DNA of 54,598 bases from an uncultured Bacteroidia bacterium (GTDB taxonomy: Bacteria > Bacteroidota > Bacteroidia > Bacteroidales > UBA932). The position numbers were made by a program, and so were the translations under genes. Of the stretch, positions 43,238-51,857 are shown one piece after another. The notes under the pieces were generated by a model that saw only the letters and a list, made by a program, of their open reading frames with translations, did not search any database and was not told where the DNA came from. The stretch covers positions 1 to 54,598 of the forward strand of contig CADBPR010000100.1 in NCBI GenBank assembly GCA_902796555.1, written 5' to 3'. Every line of letters begins with the position of its first letter. Position 1 is the stretch's first letter.

Positions 43238-45160
43238 TCAGGCGATGGAGGCCATGTTCTTAGGGTTGTAGAGGTCTTTGCCTTCCGGGGTATAGGCGTA
43301 GGCGATACGGTCGGCGTAATGCTCTTCGACCTTGCCGCGCACAATCTTGGAAGTGGAGTTGACCATCTTGTTGGCGATGGTGTAAGGCTCGTCGCATACC
43401 ACCACGGCTGCCGGCAGCCAGCGCTCCGGGAAGAGACCGGCATGGGAACCACCGCGTTTATAAGTATTGATTTCTTCCTGTATCTTACTCAACATCAGCT
43501 TCTTACCCTCGTCTGTATCCGGGTCGGTACCCTTGGTCTTGGCATACTCGCGGAGAGCATCCTTGTCCGGCACCAGCAACACGATGGTATACGGGTCCTG
43601 GTTGTTGTGCAGGACGACCTGGTTGATATACTTGGAAACGGCGGAGAGGCTGTCCTCGAAACCTTCCGGGCTGTACTTCTCGCCGTCGGCAGAAATCAGC
43701 AGGGACTTGAAGCGGCCCACCACATAGAGGTAATCGGTATCGAAGGGGCAGATGTAGCCCATGTCGCCCGTATGGAGCCAGCCGTCGACCACGGTGTCGG
43801 CCGTCGCCTTCGGGTTCTTCCAATAGCCGGCCATCACGTTTTCGCCGCGCACCACAATCTCACCCTTCTCGCCGATGGGCACTTCGTTGCCGTCAGCATC
43901 GCAAATCTTGCAGTCCATCGGCTTGACGATACGGCCGGAAGAGCCGAAAATGGCATGGCCGGTGGAATTGGCGCAGATAATCGGCGTGGCTTCCGACAGG
44001 CCGTAGCCCTGGAAGACCGGCATACCAATCGCGCAGAAATAACGCTGCAGGTTGATGTCCAGCAGGGCGCCGCCGCCCACAAAGAACATCATGCGGCCGC
44101 CGAAGCTCTCGCGTACATTCTTGAAAATCAGCTTGTCAAACAAGGCCATCAGGGGCTTTCTCCACCAGTTGAGGATGCCGCCGCGGTTGTAATACTCCTT
44201 GTTGTACTTGATTGCGTTGTTCAGGGCGAAGTTGTACAGCTTCTGCACGGTCGGGCCCTTGGCCTTGATGCCGTTCTCGATATTCTTCTTGAAATTGTTG
44301 GACAGCGCCGGCACGGACAGCATCACATGCGGACGGGTCTCCCGGATGGACATCGGAATATTCTTCAGCGTAGCCAGGGAGGTCTTTCCGGACGGGACGA
44401 AAGCCATGTTGGCACCGTACATCATCAGGGTATACATACCGGCCACATGGGCGAAGCAATGGTCCAGCGGCAGGATAATCAGCATCGTCGATTTCTCGGG
44501 GATGTTGATGACCGAACTTCCCTGCTCCACGTTGGCGGTATAGTTCCGGTGGGTCAGGAGGATACCCTTCGGGTCGGCGGTCGTACCGGACGTATAGCTG
44601 ATATTGGCATAGTCGTCCGGCCCAACGGACTTGTAACGGGCCTCCAGCTCGTCGCGACGGGTCTTCAGGAATTCGTCGCCCAGGCGCTGCACCTCCGACA
44701 TGCGGATTTCATTCTCATTGAGGCTCTCCAGGTCATAGAACGCATCGTCGAACACAATCACCTTTTTCACCGCCGGGCACTGGTCCATGATTTTGCGAAT
44801 CTTGGGCAGCTGGTATGCGGATGTCATAATCCACTGGGAATCAGAATGATTGATACGGAAAACCAGTTCCTGTCCGTCGCCCAGGTTGACAGAAAGCGGC
44901 ACATCGGTCAGACCGGCGTACATGGCGCCCAGTTCGGCCAGCACCCACATGGTGCGGCCCTCGGACAAAAGGGCGATTTTCTCCCCCTTCTCGACGCCCA
45001 GCGCCATCAGACCGGCCGCAATGCGGTAAGTCGCCTCACGGGTCTGGCGGAAGGTGGTCTCGACCCACACATCCTTGGGTTTCTCTTTCAGATAAACGTG
45101 GTCAGGAAATTTTCTGGTGTACTTCTCAACAAAATCGATAATTGTCAGTCTTTCTGCCAT
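43238..45160 (-). CDS. Long-chain acyl-CoA synthetase (AMP-forming)
   Basis: The 640-residue enzyme activates fatty acids with ATP and CoA. The P-loop is in YTSGTTADPKGILLTH (about 205-220), followed by YGLSEATPIICAN (motif II) and DGWLHTGDMGYICPFDTDYLYVVGR (motif III). The length and the N-terminal half resemble FadD15-type long-chain ligases. It is distinct from the shorter ligase at 1687-3174, which is tied to a carrier protein. It lies 18 bp downstream of the first deoxynucleoside kinase gene on the same strand and may share its transcript. Its signal-free sequence suggests a cytoplasmic or peripheral membrane location. Confidence 0.9.
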   Translation of the reverse strand: MAERLTIIDFVEKYTRKFPDHVYLKEKPKDVWVETTFRQTREATYRIAAGLMALGVEKGEKIALLSEGRTMWVLAELGAMYAGLTDVPLSVNLGDGQELVFRINHSDSQWIMTSAYQLPKIRKIMDQCPAVKKVIVFDDAFYDLESLNENEIRMSEVQRLGDEFLKTRRDELEARYKSVGPDDYANISYTSGTTADPKGILLTHRNYTANVEQGSSVINIPEKSTMLIILPLDHCFAHVAGMYTLMMYGANMAFVPSGKTSLATLKNIPMSIRETRPHVMLSVPALSNNFKKNIENGIKAKGPTVQKLYNFALNNAIKYNKEYYNRGGILNWWRKPLMALFDKLIFKNVRESFGGRMMFFVGGGALLDINLQRYFCAIGMPVFQGYGLSEATPIICANSTGHAIFGSSGRIVKPMDCKICDADGNEVPIGEKGEIVVRGENVMAGYWKNPKATADTVVDGWLHTGDMGYICPFDTDYLYVVGRFKSLLISADGEKYSPEGFEDSLSAVSKYINQVVLHNNQDPYTIVLLVPDKDALREYAKTKGTDPDTDEGKKLMLSKIQEEINTYKRGGSHAGLFPERWLPAAVVVCDEPYTIANKMVNSTSKIVRGKVEEHYADRIAYAYTPEGKDLYNPKNMASIA

Positions 45161-45178
45161 AATTCAATTGTTTAGGCG

Positions 45179-45799
45179 TCAGGCCTGTGGAAACAGCCCG
45201 AACAATTCATTGTCAATCATTTCAGTAACTTTGGCAAAGTCTTCCTCGCGGTTGCCGAACTTGATGTTGTCGGCGTCAATCACCAGGAGCTTGCCGTCAT
45301 AATCTTTGATCCAGGCCTCATAGCGTTCGTTCAGCCCGGTCAGATAGTCAATCCGGATGCCTTTCTCATATTCCCGGCCGCGTTTCTGAATCTGGGCGAC
45401 CAGGTTGGGAATGGAACTTTTCAGGTAAATCAACAGGTCCGGCTTGTTGACCAGGGACATCATCAGATCGAACAAGTCGGAATAATTCTCAAAATCACGG
45501 GTGCTCATCAGACCCATGCCGTGGAGGTTCGGGGCGAAAATCCGGGCGTCCTCATAAATGGTCCGGTCCTGGATGATGACCTCTTTGCATTTGGAAATCT
45601 CCACCACATCTTTGAAACGCTTGTTCAGGAAATAAATCTGAAGATTGAAGGACCAGCGCTCCATATCCTCATAGAAATCAGCCAGATAGGGATTATAGTC
45701 CACCGATTCGAATCTCGGTGTCCAGCCGTAGTGGGCGGCCAGCATCTTTGTCAGCGTAGTCTTGCCGCTGCCAATATTTCCTGCTATCGCGATATGCAT
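45179..45799 (-). CDS. Deoxynucleoside kinase, copy 1
   Basis: The 206-residue dNK-family enzyme would phosphorylate deoxyadenosine, deoxyguanosine or deoxycytidine for salvage. Walker A is AGNIGSGKTT (6-15). IIQDRTIYED carries the ERS/DRT motif arginine, and the LID region is QIQKRGREYE. It is very similar along its whole length to the next gene to the right, sharing HYGWTP, YNPYL, RWSFNL and IQKRGREYE. It has its own -7 box at 45816-45823. Specificity cannot be told by eye. Confidence 0.9.
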   Translation of the reverse strand: MHIAIAGNIGSGKTTLTKMLAAHYGWTPRFESVDYNPYLADFYEDMERWSFNLQIYFLNKRFKDVVEISKCKEVIIQDRTIYEDARIFAPNLHGMGLMSTRDFENYSDLFDLMMSLVNKPDLLIYLKSSIPNLVAQIQKRGREYEKGIRIDYLTGLNERYEAWIKDYDGKLLVIDADNIKFGNREEDFAKVTEMIDNELFGLFPQA

Positions 45800-45815
45800 A
45801 TCCGTTTTATTTTTG

Positions 45816-45823
45816 CAAAGTTA
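45816..45823 (-). promoter_or_regulatory. -7 box of deoxynucleoside kinase 1
   Basis: The minus strand reads TAACTTTG, a perfect match, 16 bp before the ATG at 45799. It lies in the 44-bp gap between the two kinase genes, so copy 1 and the acyl-CoA ligase can be expressed without copy 2. Confidence 0.55.
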
Positions 45824-45843
45824 AGAAACTGTTTTGAATTTAC

Positions 45844-46488
45844 CTATATTTTGGTCGAAAGCCCGGTTTCGCCGGGGAAAAGGCCATACAGTTCCGCGTC
45901 GATTTTCTCCGTGATGCTCTCGAAATCTTCCGGACGGTTCTGGAAATCCAGTTCATCGCCCTCCAGAATCAGCACACGGCCCTTGTAATCTTCGCGGATA
46001 AACTTCTCGTAGCGGTCATTCAGCCCCTTGAGGTAATCGATGCTGATGCTCTGCTCATACTCGCGGCCCCGCTTCTGAATCTGCGCGACCAGGTGGGGGA
46101 TGCTGCTGCGGATATAAATCATCAGGTCCGGCGGCTTCACCAGCGACATCATCATCTCGAAGAGGCGCATATAGGTGTTGAAATCCCGTTCGGACAGGTT
46201 CCCCATCGCATAATTGTTGGCCACAAAGATATAGACGCCCTCGAAAATGGTGCGGTCCTGGATGATGGTCTTGCGGCTGCGGGCAATTTCGAGCACATCC
46301 TGGAAACGCTGCTCCAGGAAATAGACTTCCAGGTTGAAGGACCAGCGCTTGATATCTTTGTAATAGTCCTCCAGATAGGGATTGTAGCTGACCGCCTCGT
46401 ATTGGGGCGTCCAGCCGTAATGTTCGGCAAGCATCCGCGTCAGCGTCGTCTTGCCGCAACCGATATTTCCGGCGATTCCGATGTGCAT
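45844..46488 (-). CDS. Deoxynucleoside kinase, copy 2
   Basis: The ATG at 46488 gives MHIGIAGNIGCGKTT, aligning exactly with copy 1; the longer frame starts with TTG. The 214-residue protein has Walker A AGNIGCGKT, the DRTIFEG motif and the same QIQKRGREYE LID, plus a short C-terminal extension (ETGLSTKI). In Lactobacillus, similar tandem genes encode the two subunits of heterodimeric deoxynucleoside kinases; that is established there, and only inferred here. Its promoter box is at 46504-46511. Confidence 0.9.
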   Translation of the reverse strand: MHIGIAGNIGCGKTTLTRMLAEHYGWTPQYEAVSYNPYLEDYYKDIKRWSFNLEVYFLEQRFQDVLEIARSRKTIIQDRTIFEGVYIFVANNYAMGNLSERDFNTYMRLFEMMMSLVKPPDLMIYIRSSIPHLVAQIQKRGREYEQSISIDYLKGLNDRYEKFIREDYKGRVLILEGDELDFQNRPEDFESITEKIDAELYGLFPGETGLSTKI

Positions 46489-46503
46489 GGCAGGCAGTTT
46501 TGT

Positions 46504-46511
46504 CAAAGGTA
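46504..46511 (-). promoter_or_regulatory. -7 box of deoxynucleoside kinase 2
   Basis: The minus strand reads TACCTTTG, a perfect match, 15 bp before the ATG at 46488. It supports the ATG over the upstream TTG, which lies inside the box. Confidence 0.55.
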
Positions 46512-46535
46512 CGGACTTTTCCCGAAAAAGGCAAA

Positions 46536-48251
46536 CTACAAGGTCTGTCCGCCGATGAACTCCCGCATGATGGAAGTCGGCGGAATCGCCTCTATTTCAG
46601 AAGGTTGCAGCGCAACGACAAAGTCCAGGAATTTCAGCAGCCGGACGGCCTCGGTATAGGCCGGCGAGTTGGGGGCAATCCGCCGCAGCAGGGGTTCGGC
46701 ATAATACTTCAGCATGGGCAACTCGAAAATCAGGGCCGAATTGAACACCGCATCCGCATTTTCCTGGAAGGGGAAGATGTTCCGGGTTTCGCCCCGCCGT
46801 ACGCTGTTCCAGCGCAGGATGGTCTGTTCGGGGGTGATGCCCCGCACGCGGTTGTCGCGGACTATGCGCCGCAGCAGGCGGTTGTCGGAGGTGGAAATCG
46901 TGTTGTTTTCGTCCAGGCCCAGCGAGGTCAGCGCGGAGGCGTATACCCGGAAAATCCGGGCGTTGTCCACAGCACGGGTCATGGCCGGATTCAGGGCATG
47001 AATGCCTTCCATAATCAGGATATCTTTTTCTTCCAGGTGCATGCGCTGGCCCATAAAGGTCCGTTTGCCCTGCTTGAAGTCGAACTTGGGGATTTCCACT
47101 TCCTTGCCTTCCAGCAGTTCGTTCAACTGCCGGTTCAGGAAATCCAGGTCCATGGCGCCCAGCGACTCGAAATCATATTCGCCGTTCTCGTCCTTGGGGG
47201 TATCTTCCCGGTTGTGGAAATAATTGTCCAGTTCGATGACTTTCGGATTGAGGCCCAGGACTTTACACTGCAGTGCAATCCGCAGCGAAGAGGAGGTTTT
47301 ACCGCTGGAGGAAGGTCCGGCGATAAAGACGATTTTCACCTGGCCGCGCCGCTCGTAAATCTGGTTGGCGATTTCGGCATATTTGCGCTCATGGCGGGCC
47401 TCCGAGACATTGATGATTTCCACCGCACGGCCGTCCAGGATGGCTTTGTTCAGCTTGCCGACCCCGTTGATGCCGATGATCCGGCACCAGTCGGCGTGGT
47501 TCTTCAGCGCCGTGGCAATCTTGGACTGGCGCTTCATCGGCAGGACGCGGGCCGGGTCGCCCGGCATGGGGGTCTGCAGGCAGAAGCCCTCGCCGAATCC
47601 GCTGATATCGAACACCTTCAGGTAACCGGTAGAGGGCACCAGCGGGCCATAGAAGGTATCCTCCGTATCCCCCAGGGAATAGACGCTGGTGATATAGCGG
47701 CCGAGGCTCTCTATCAGTTCCGCCTTGTAGGGCTGGTGCTGGGAGCGGTACAGCTGCGTCACCTCGGAGGAGAGGATTTTGCGGCGGCCGAAGGGCAGGT
47801 CCGCCGCTACGATTTCCTGCATCCGGTTGCGCAGGGCATCCAGGTCGTCGTCGGTGATGAACCAGGCCGGATGCTGGCCGTCTTCGCCCGCTTCTTCTTC
47901 CAGCAGCTCGCAGTACAGACCGCTGGGCAGGGCATGGTGAACTTCCAGAATCTTGTCCGGAAACAGCTCACGGACAGCCTTTTGCAACACAAAGCACAGG
48001 GAGCGGATATAGCTGCGGCGGCCGTCCGGGTGGTTGAAACCGATAAATTCTACTTCGTGCGACACCACCAGTTTGTAGCGGAGCTCTTTGAGTTTGTGGT
48101 CCACCAGGGCCGCCAGTACGGGGGATTCGGCACCGGTTTTGGGGTCGCGAATGACGATGCCGTGTTCTGCGGCGATTTCGGAGAGCGGGGCGCCCAGGAC
48201 CGCCTGGTGCATCTGCCCGTCATTGACACAATAAATCTCAATCGTATCCAT
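46536..48251 (-). CDS. Nucleoside kinase with TGS and ThrRS-like editing domains
   Basis: The ATG at 48251 lies one base after the uvrA stop, so it is probably cotranscribed with uvrA. The 571-residue protein has a TGS-like domain (about 1-60) and a region like the second additional domain of threonyl-tRNA synthetase (about 65-230, with HHALPSGLYCEL). A uridine-kinase/phosphoribulokinase fold follows (about 300-480; Walker A AGPSSSGKTSSS at 310-321, then ELDNYFHNRED). This three-part fusion is a known but little-studied family in Bacteroidetes and Firmicutes. It presumably phosphorylates a nucleoside; why it carries tRNA-synthetase-like domains is unclear. Confidence 0.85.
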   Translation of the reverse strand: MDTIEIYCVNDGQMHQAVLGAPLSEIAAEHGIVIRDPKTGAESPVLAALVDHKLKELRYKLVVSHEVEFIGFNHPDGRRSYIRSLCFVLQKAVRELFPDKILEVHHALPSGLYCELLEEEAGEDGQHPAWFITDDDLDALRNRMQEIVAADLPFGRRKILSSEVTQLYRSQHQPYKAELIESLGRYITSVYSLGDTEDTFYGPLVPSTGYLKVFDISGFGEGFCLQTPMPGDPARVLPMKRQSKIATALKNHADWCRIIGINGVGKLNKAILDGRAVEIINVSEARHERKYAEIANQIYERRGQVKIVFIAGPSSSGKTSSSLRIALQCKVLGLNPKVIELDNYFHNREDTPKDENGEYDFESLGAMDLDFLNRQLNELLEGKEVEIPKFDFKQGKRTFMGQRMHLEEKDILIMEGIHALNPAMTRAVDNARIFRVYASALTSLGLDENNTISTSDNRLLRRIVRDNRVRGITPEQTILRWNSVRRGETRNIFPFQENADAVFNSALIFELPMLKYYAEPLLRRIAPNSPAYTEAVRLLKFLDFVVALQPSEIEAIPPTSIMREFIGGQTL

Positions 48252-48252
48252 A

Positions 48253-51042
48253 TTACAATACTTCACGTAAAAAAGGTCCGGTCACAGAACGGCGGTCCTT
48301 CGCCAGCTGCTCCGGGGTTCCCTGGGCGACAATCTGCCCGCCTTTCCGGCCGCCTTCCGGCCCGAGGTCGAAGAGATAGTCCACGCTCTTGAGCACATCC
48401 AGGTTGTGTTCGATGATAATCACCGTGTTGCCTTGGTCCACCAGTTGGTGCAGTACGCCGAGCAACACTTTGATATCTTCAAAATGCAGGCCTGTCGTGG
48501 GTTCGTCCAGAATATACAGCGTATTTCCCGTCGCTTTGCGGAACAGTTCCGCCGCCAGTTTCATCCGCTGGCTTTCCCCGCCGGACAAGGTCACGGCCGA
48601 CTGGCCCAGATGGACATAGCCCAGGCCCACATCCACCATCGCCTTGAGTTTCTGGGCGATTTTGGGCACCGGCTTGAAGAACTCATAGGCCTGGCTGATC
48701 GGCATTTCCAGGATATCGTTGATATTCTTTCCTTTGTAGCGGACCGCCAGGGTGTCATCCTTGTAGCGGCGGCCGCGGCACTCGTCGCAGACCACGTTCA
48801 CCGACGGCAGGAAATTCATCTCGATGACCTTGATGCCCGCGCCTTTGCAGGCCTCGCAGCGGCCGCCCGGCACGTTGAAGGAGAAACGGCCGGCCTCGAA
48901 GCCGCGGACCTTGGCGTCCACCGTCTCGGCAAAGAGGTTGCGGATGTCGTTAAACACCCCGGTAAAGGTGGCGGGGTTGCTGCGCGGCGTCCGGCCGATA
49001 GGGCTTTGGTCGATTTCTATCAGCTTGTCTATATTCTTGATTCCCAGAACATTGTCGTACGGGAGAGGCTTCAGCTTGGCGTTGTAGAACTTGTTTTTCA
49101 GCACCGGCATCAGCGTCTCGTTGATCAGGGAGGACTTGCCGCTGCCGCTCACGCCCGCCACGCCAATCAGGCAGCCCAGCGGAATATCGATATCTACGTT
49201 TTTGAGGTTGTTTCCGCGGGCGCCGCGGATGCCCAGGCTCAGCCCGTTGCCCAGCCGGCGTTTGCGGGGAACGGGGATGCTGTTCCGCCCCTGGAGGTAA
49301 TCCAGCGTGACGGAGGGACCGATGATGCAGTGCCGGGCCGTGTCGGGGTCGGGTTTCAGGCCTTTCAGGAGCACCTGCGTCGGGGCGCTCAGGCAGATTT
49401 CGCCGCCTTTTTCACCGGCGCCGGGCCCCACGTCCACCAGCCAGTCGGAGGCGAACATCGTCTCGGCGTCGTGTTCCACCACCATGATGGAATTGCCTTC
49501 GTCCCGGAGGGTTTTCAGCGAAGCAATCAGTTTGCGGTTGTCGCGCTGGTGCAGCCCGATGGACGGTTCGTCCAGGATATACAGGACATTGACCAGTTTG
49601 GACCCGATTTGCGTGGCCAGCCGGATGCGCTGGCTTTCGCCGCCGGAGAGGGAGGCCGTCGCCCGGTCCAGGGACAGGTATTCCAGGCCCACATCCAGCA
49701 GGAAGCGGACACGGTCGCGCAGTTCCTTGAGGATGTCTCGGGCAATGCGGTTTTCCCGTTCGCTGAGCTTGCCGGGCAGGCTGTCCAGCCAGGCGGCCAG
49801 TTCGGAGACCTCCAGGGCGGCCACTTCGGAGATGGTTTTTCCGTCGATGCGGAAACATTTGGTTTCTTCGCGCAGCCGGGTGCCGCCGCACAGGGGGCAG
49901 ACCACTTTTTCGTCGATATCGTCGGCAATGCCGCCGAAGGAAACCATCTCGGACTGCGGGCCTTCACCGACGCGGAACAGCTCGTCGGAGCCGAAAATCA
50001 GCAGGCTCACCGCCTCGTCCGGAATGGCGGCGATGGGGTCGTAGAGGGAGAAATTGTATTTGCGGGCGATGGAACGGATGATGTCGAATTTCCGGGTCTC
50101 ACGCACTTTGCCCAGGGGGACGATGCCGCCGTCGGCGATGGACAGGCTGCGGTCCGGAATGATGCTGTCCACATTCACGTCCACAATCATCCCGAGGCCT
50201 TTGCAATGGGGGCAATAACCTTCCGGGGAGTTGAAGGAGAAGGAATGCGGGGCCGGTTCCTGCAGGGACAGGCCGGTATCCGGGTCGACCAGGTGCTTGG
50301 AGAAATGCTGCAGCCGGCCGCTTTCGCTGTCCAGCACAGCCACGGAGCCTTTGCCGCGTCCCAGGGCGGTCATCACCGATTCGCGAATCCGTTTGGCATC
50401 CCCGTCGCCGGGCTTGAGCTTGTCCACGACGAGCTCGATGAAATGGGCTTTGTAGCGGTCCAGCTGGGTGACTTCGCCCAGGTCGCGGACTTCCCCGTCG
50501 ACGCGCACTTCGGTATAGCCCCGGCGGCGCAGCTGGTCGAACAGTTCTTTGTAATGGCCTTTGCGGCCGCGGACCAGGGGGCTCAGCAGGTAGCATTTGC
50601 GGCCTTTGTAGCCGCTCATGATGAGGTCTACAATCTGTTCGTCGGTGTAACGGACCATTTCTTTGCCGGTCGCCGGAGAATAGGCCCGGGAGGCGCGGGC
50701 GTACAGCAGGCGCAGGAAGTCGAAGATTTCGGTGATGGTCCCCACGGTGGAGCGGGGGTTGTTTCCGGTGGTCTTCTGCTCGATGGCAATGATGGGGCTC
50801 AGGCCCTCAATCTCCTCAACCTCAGGTTTTTCCAACACACCCATAAAGTGTTTGGCATAGGTGCTGAGGGTGTCCATGTAGCGCCGCTGCCCTTCGGCAT
50901 AGATGGTATCGAACGCGAGCGAGGACTTGCCGCTGCCGCTCAGGCCGGTCACCACCACGAATTCATTCCGGGGAATGCTGACATTGACGCTTTTGAGGTT
51001 GTGTGCCGCTGCGCCGCGTATTTCTATGTATTCCTTCATCAT
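48253..51042 (-). CDS. uvrA: UvrA excinuclease ABC subunit A
   Basis: The 929-residue damage-sensing ATPase of nucleotide excision repair has two ABC modules: Walker A TGLSGSGKSS (near residue 35) and AGVSGSGKSS (in the second half). Both ABC signatures are present (LSGGESQRIRLA, LSGGESQRMKLA). Zinc-finger cysteines are visible in YCPHCKGLG, VCPLCGG, RCEACKGAG and VCDECRG. The start is ATG at 51042 (or 51039); the longer frame would use TTG. It is followed by the nucleoside kinase after one base and is divergent from the metallo-hydrolase. Bacteroidetes often have more than one UvrA, and which type this is I cannot say. Confidence 0.95.
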   Translation of the reverse strand: MMKEYIEIRGAAAHNLKSVNVSIPRNEFVVVTGLSGSGKSSLAFDTIYAEGQRRYMDTLSTYAKHFMGVLEKPEVEEIEGLSPIIAIEQKTTGNNPRSTVGTITEIFDFLRLLYARASRAYSPATGKEMVRYTDEQIVDLIMSGYKGRKCYLLSPLVRGRKGHYKELFDQLRRRGYTEVRVDGEVRDLGEVTQLDRYKAHFIELVVDKLKPGDGDAKRIRESVMTALGRGKGSVAVLDSESGRLQHFSKHLVDPDTGLSLQEPAPHSFSFNSPEGYCPHCKGLGMIVDVNVDSIIPDRSLSIADGGIVPLGKVRETRKFDIIRSIARKYNFSLYDPIAAIPDEAVSLLIFGSDELFRVGEGPQSEMVSFGGIADDIDEKVVCPLCGGTRLREETKCFRIDGKTISEVAALEVSELAAWLDSLPGKLSERENRIARDILKELRDRVRFLLDVGLEYLSLDRATASLSGGESQRIRLATQIGSKLVNVLYILDEPSIGLHQRDNRKLIASLKTLRDEGNSIMVVEHDAETMFASDWLVDVGPGAGEKGGEICLSAPTQVLLKGLKPDPDTARHCIIGPSVTLDYLQGRNSIPVPRKRRLGNGLSLGIRGARGNNLKNVDIDIPLGCLIGVAGVSGSGKSSLINETLMPVLKNKFYNAKLKPLPYDNVLGIKNIDKLIEIDQSPIGRTPRSNPATFTGVFNDIRNLFAETVDAKVRGFEAGRFSFNVPGGRCEACKGAGIKVIEMNFLPSVNVVCDECRGRRYKDDTLAVRYKGKNINDILEMPISQAYEFFKPVPKIAQKLKAMVDVGLGYVHLGQSAVTLSGGESQRMKLAAELFRKATGNTLYILDEPTTGLHFEDIKVLLGVLHQLVDQGNTVIIIEHNLDVLKSVDYLFDLGPEGGRKGGQIVAQGTPEQLAKDRRSVTGPFLREVL

Positions 51043-51048
51043 ATTCCA

Positions 51049-51066
51049 CAAATTTAGCTAATTTTG
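51049..51066. promoter_or_regulatory. Back-to-back -7 boxes for uvrA and the metallo-hydrolase
   Basis: The minus strand reads TAAATTTG at 51056-51049, 6 nt before the uvrA ATG at 51042. The plus strand reads TAATTTTG at 51059-51066, 19 nt before the hydrolase ATG at 51086. The two boxes are separated by 2 bp, so the polymerase sites must overlap and probably exclude each other. Confidence 0.5.
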
Positions 51067-51085
51067 CAGAAAAATACGGTATTCG

Positions 51086-51775
51086 ATGCTCAACATAAAG
51101 ACTTTTTATTTCAACCCGTTCGAAGAGTGCACCATCCTGCTGTGGGATGAAAGCGGAGCCGGCGTCATCGTGGATCCGGGCTGCCACCATCCGGTGGAAC
51201 TGAAGGAAGTGACCGATTATCTGGAGCGGAAGGAAATCAAGCCCGTGGCCATCTGGCTGACCCACGCCCATCTGGACCATATTTTCGGGGTCAGCGACCT
51301 GATGGACCTGCTGCACATTCCGGTTTTCATGCACCCGGCGGAGGCGGAGACCCTGGCCTATGTCAAGAAGACGTCGGAGCGGCTGGGGATGAGCAAGCCC
51401 CGGACCGATTTCAGGACGACGCCCATCCATGAAGGGGACAAGCTGACTTTCGGCAGCGTGACGTTTTCTGTCATCGAGACGCCGGGACATACCCCCGGCG
51501 GGGTCTGCTTCCTGGACGAGGCGGACCGGGTGCTGGTCAGCGGCGACACCCTTTTCAAGGGGACCATCGGCCGGACCGACCTGGAAGGCGGCGACTATGA
51601 CAGCCTGATTCAGTCCGTGATGAACAAGCTGATGGGACTGGACGGGGACATCGAGGTGATTCCGGGGCACGGGGGCATCACCGACATCGCCTACGAGCGC
51701 ACCCACAACCCCTTCCTGCAGCCCTTCAACGAGCCCGAAGAGGACTGGGACGCCCCCGAAACGCCGTATACGTAG
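51086..51775 (+). CDS. Metallo-beta-lactamase-fold hydrolase, glyoxalase II-like
   Basis: This 229-residue cytoplasmic protein has the metal-binding motif THAHLDH (H60, H62, D64, H65), a second ligand in TPGHTPGGVC, an aspartate in LVSGDTLF and a late histidine in VIPGHGG. Size and motif spacing fit the glyoxalase II/YcbL group, thioester hydrolases or related esterases. It is a single gene, divergent from uvrA. Confidence 0.88.
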   Translation: MLNIKTFYFNPFEECTILLWDESGAGVIVDPGCHHPVELKEVTDYLERKEIKPVAIWLTHAHLDHIFGVSDLMDLLHIPVFMHPAEAETLAYVKKTSERLGMSKPRTDFRTTPIHEGDKLTFGSVTFSVIETPGHTPGGVCFLDEADRVLVSGDTLFKGTIGRTDLEGGDYDSLIQSVMNKLMGLDGDIEVIPGHGGITDIAYERTHNPFLQPFNEPEEDWDAPETPYT

Positions 51776-51857
51776 CCCTTTTCGCGCAGGCAGTTCAAGA
51801 TTGTGCCCAAGACAGGGACAGGCCAGCATCCGCGCGGCCAAACATGTGACAAAGAGA

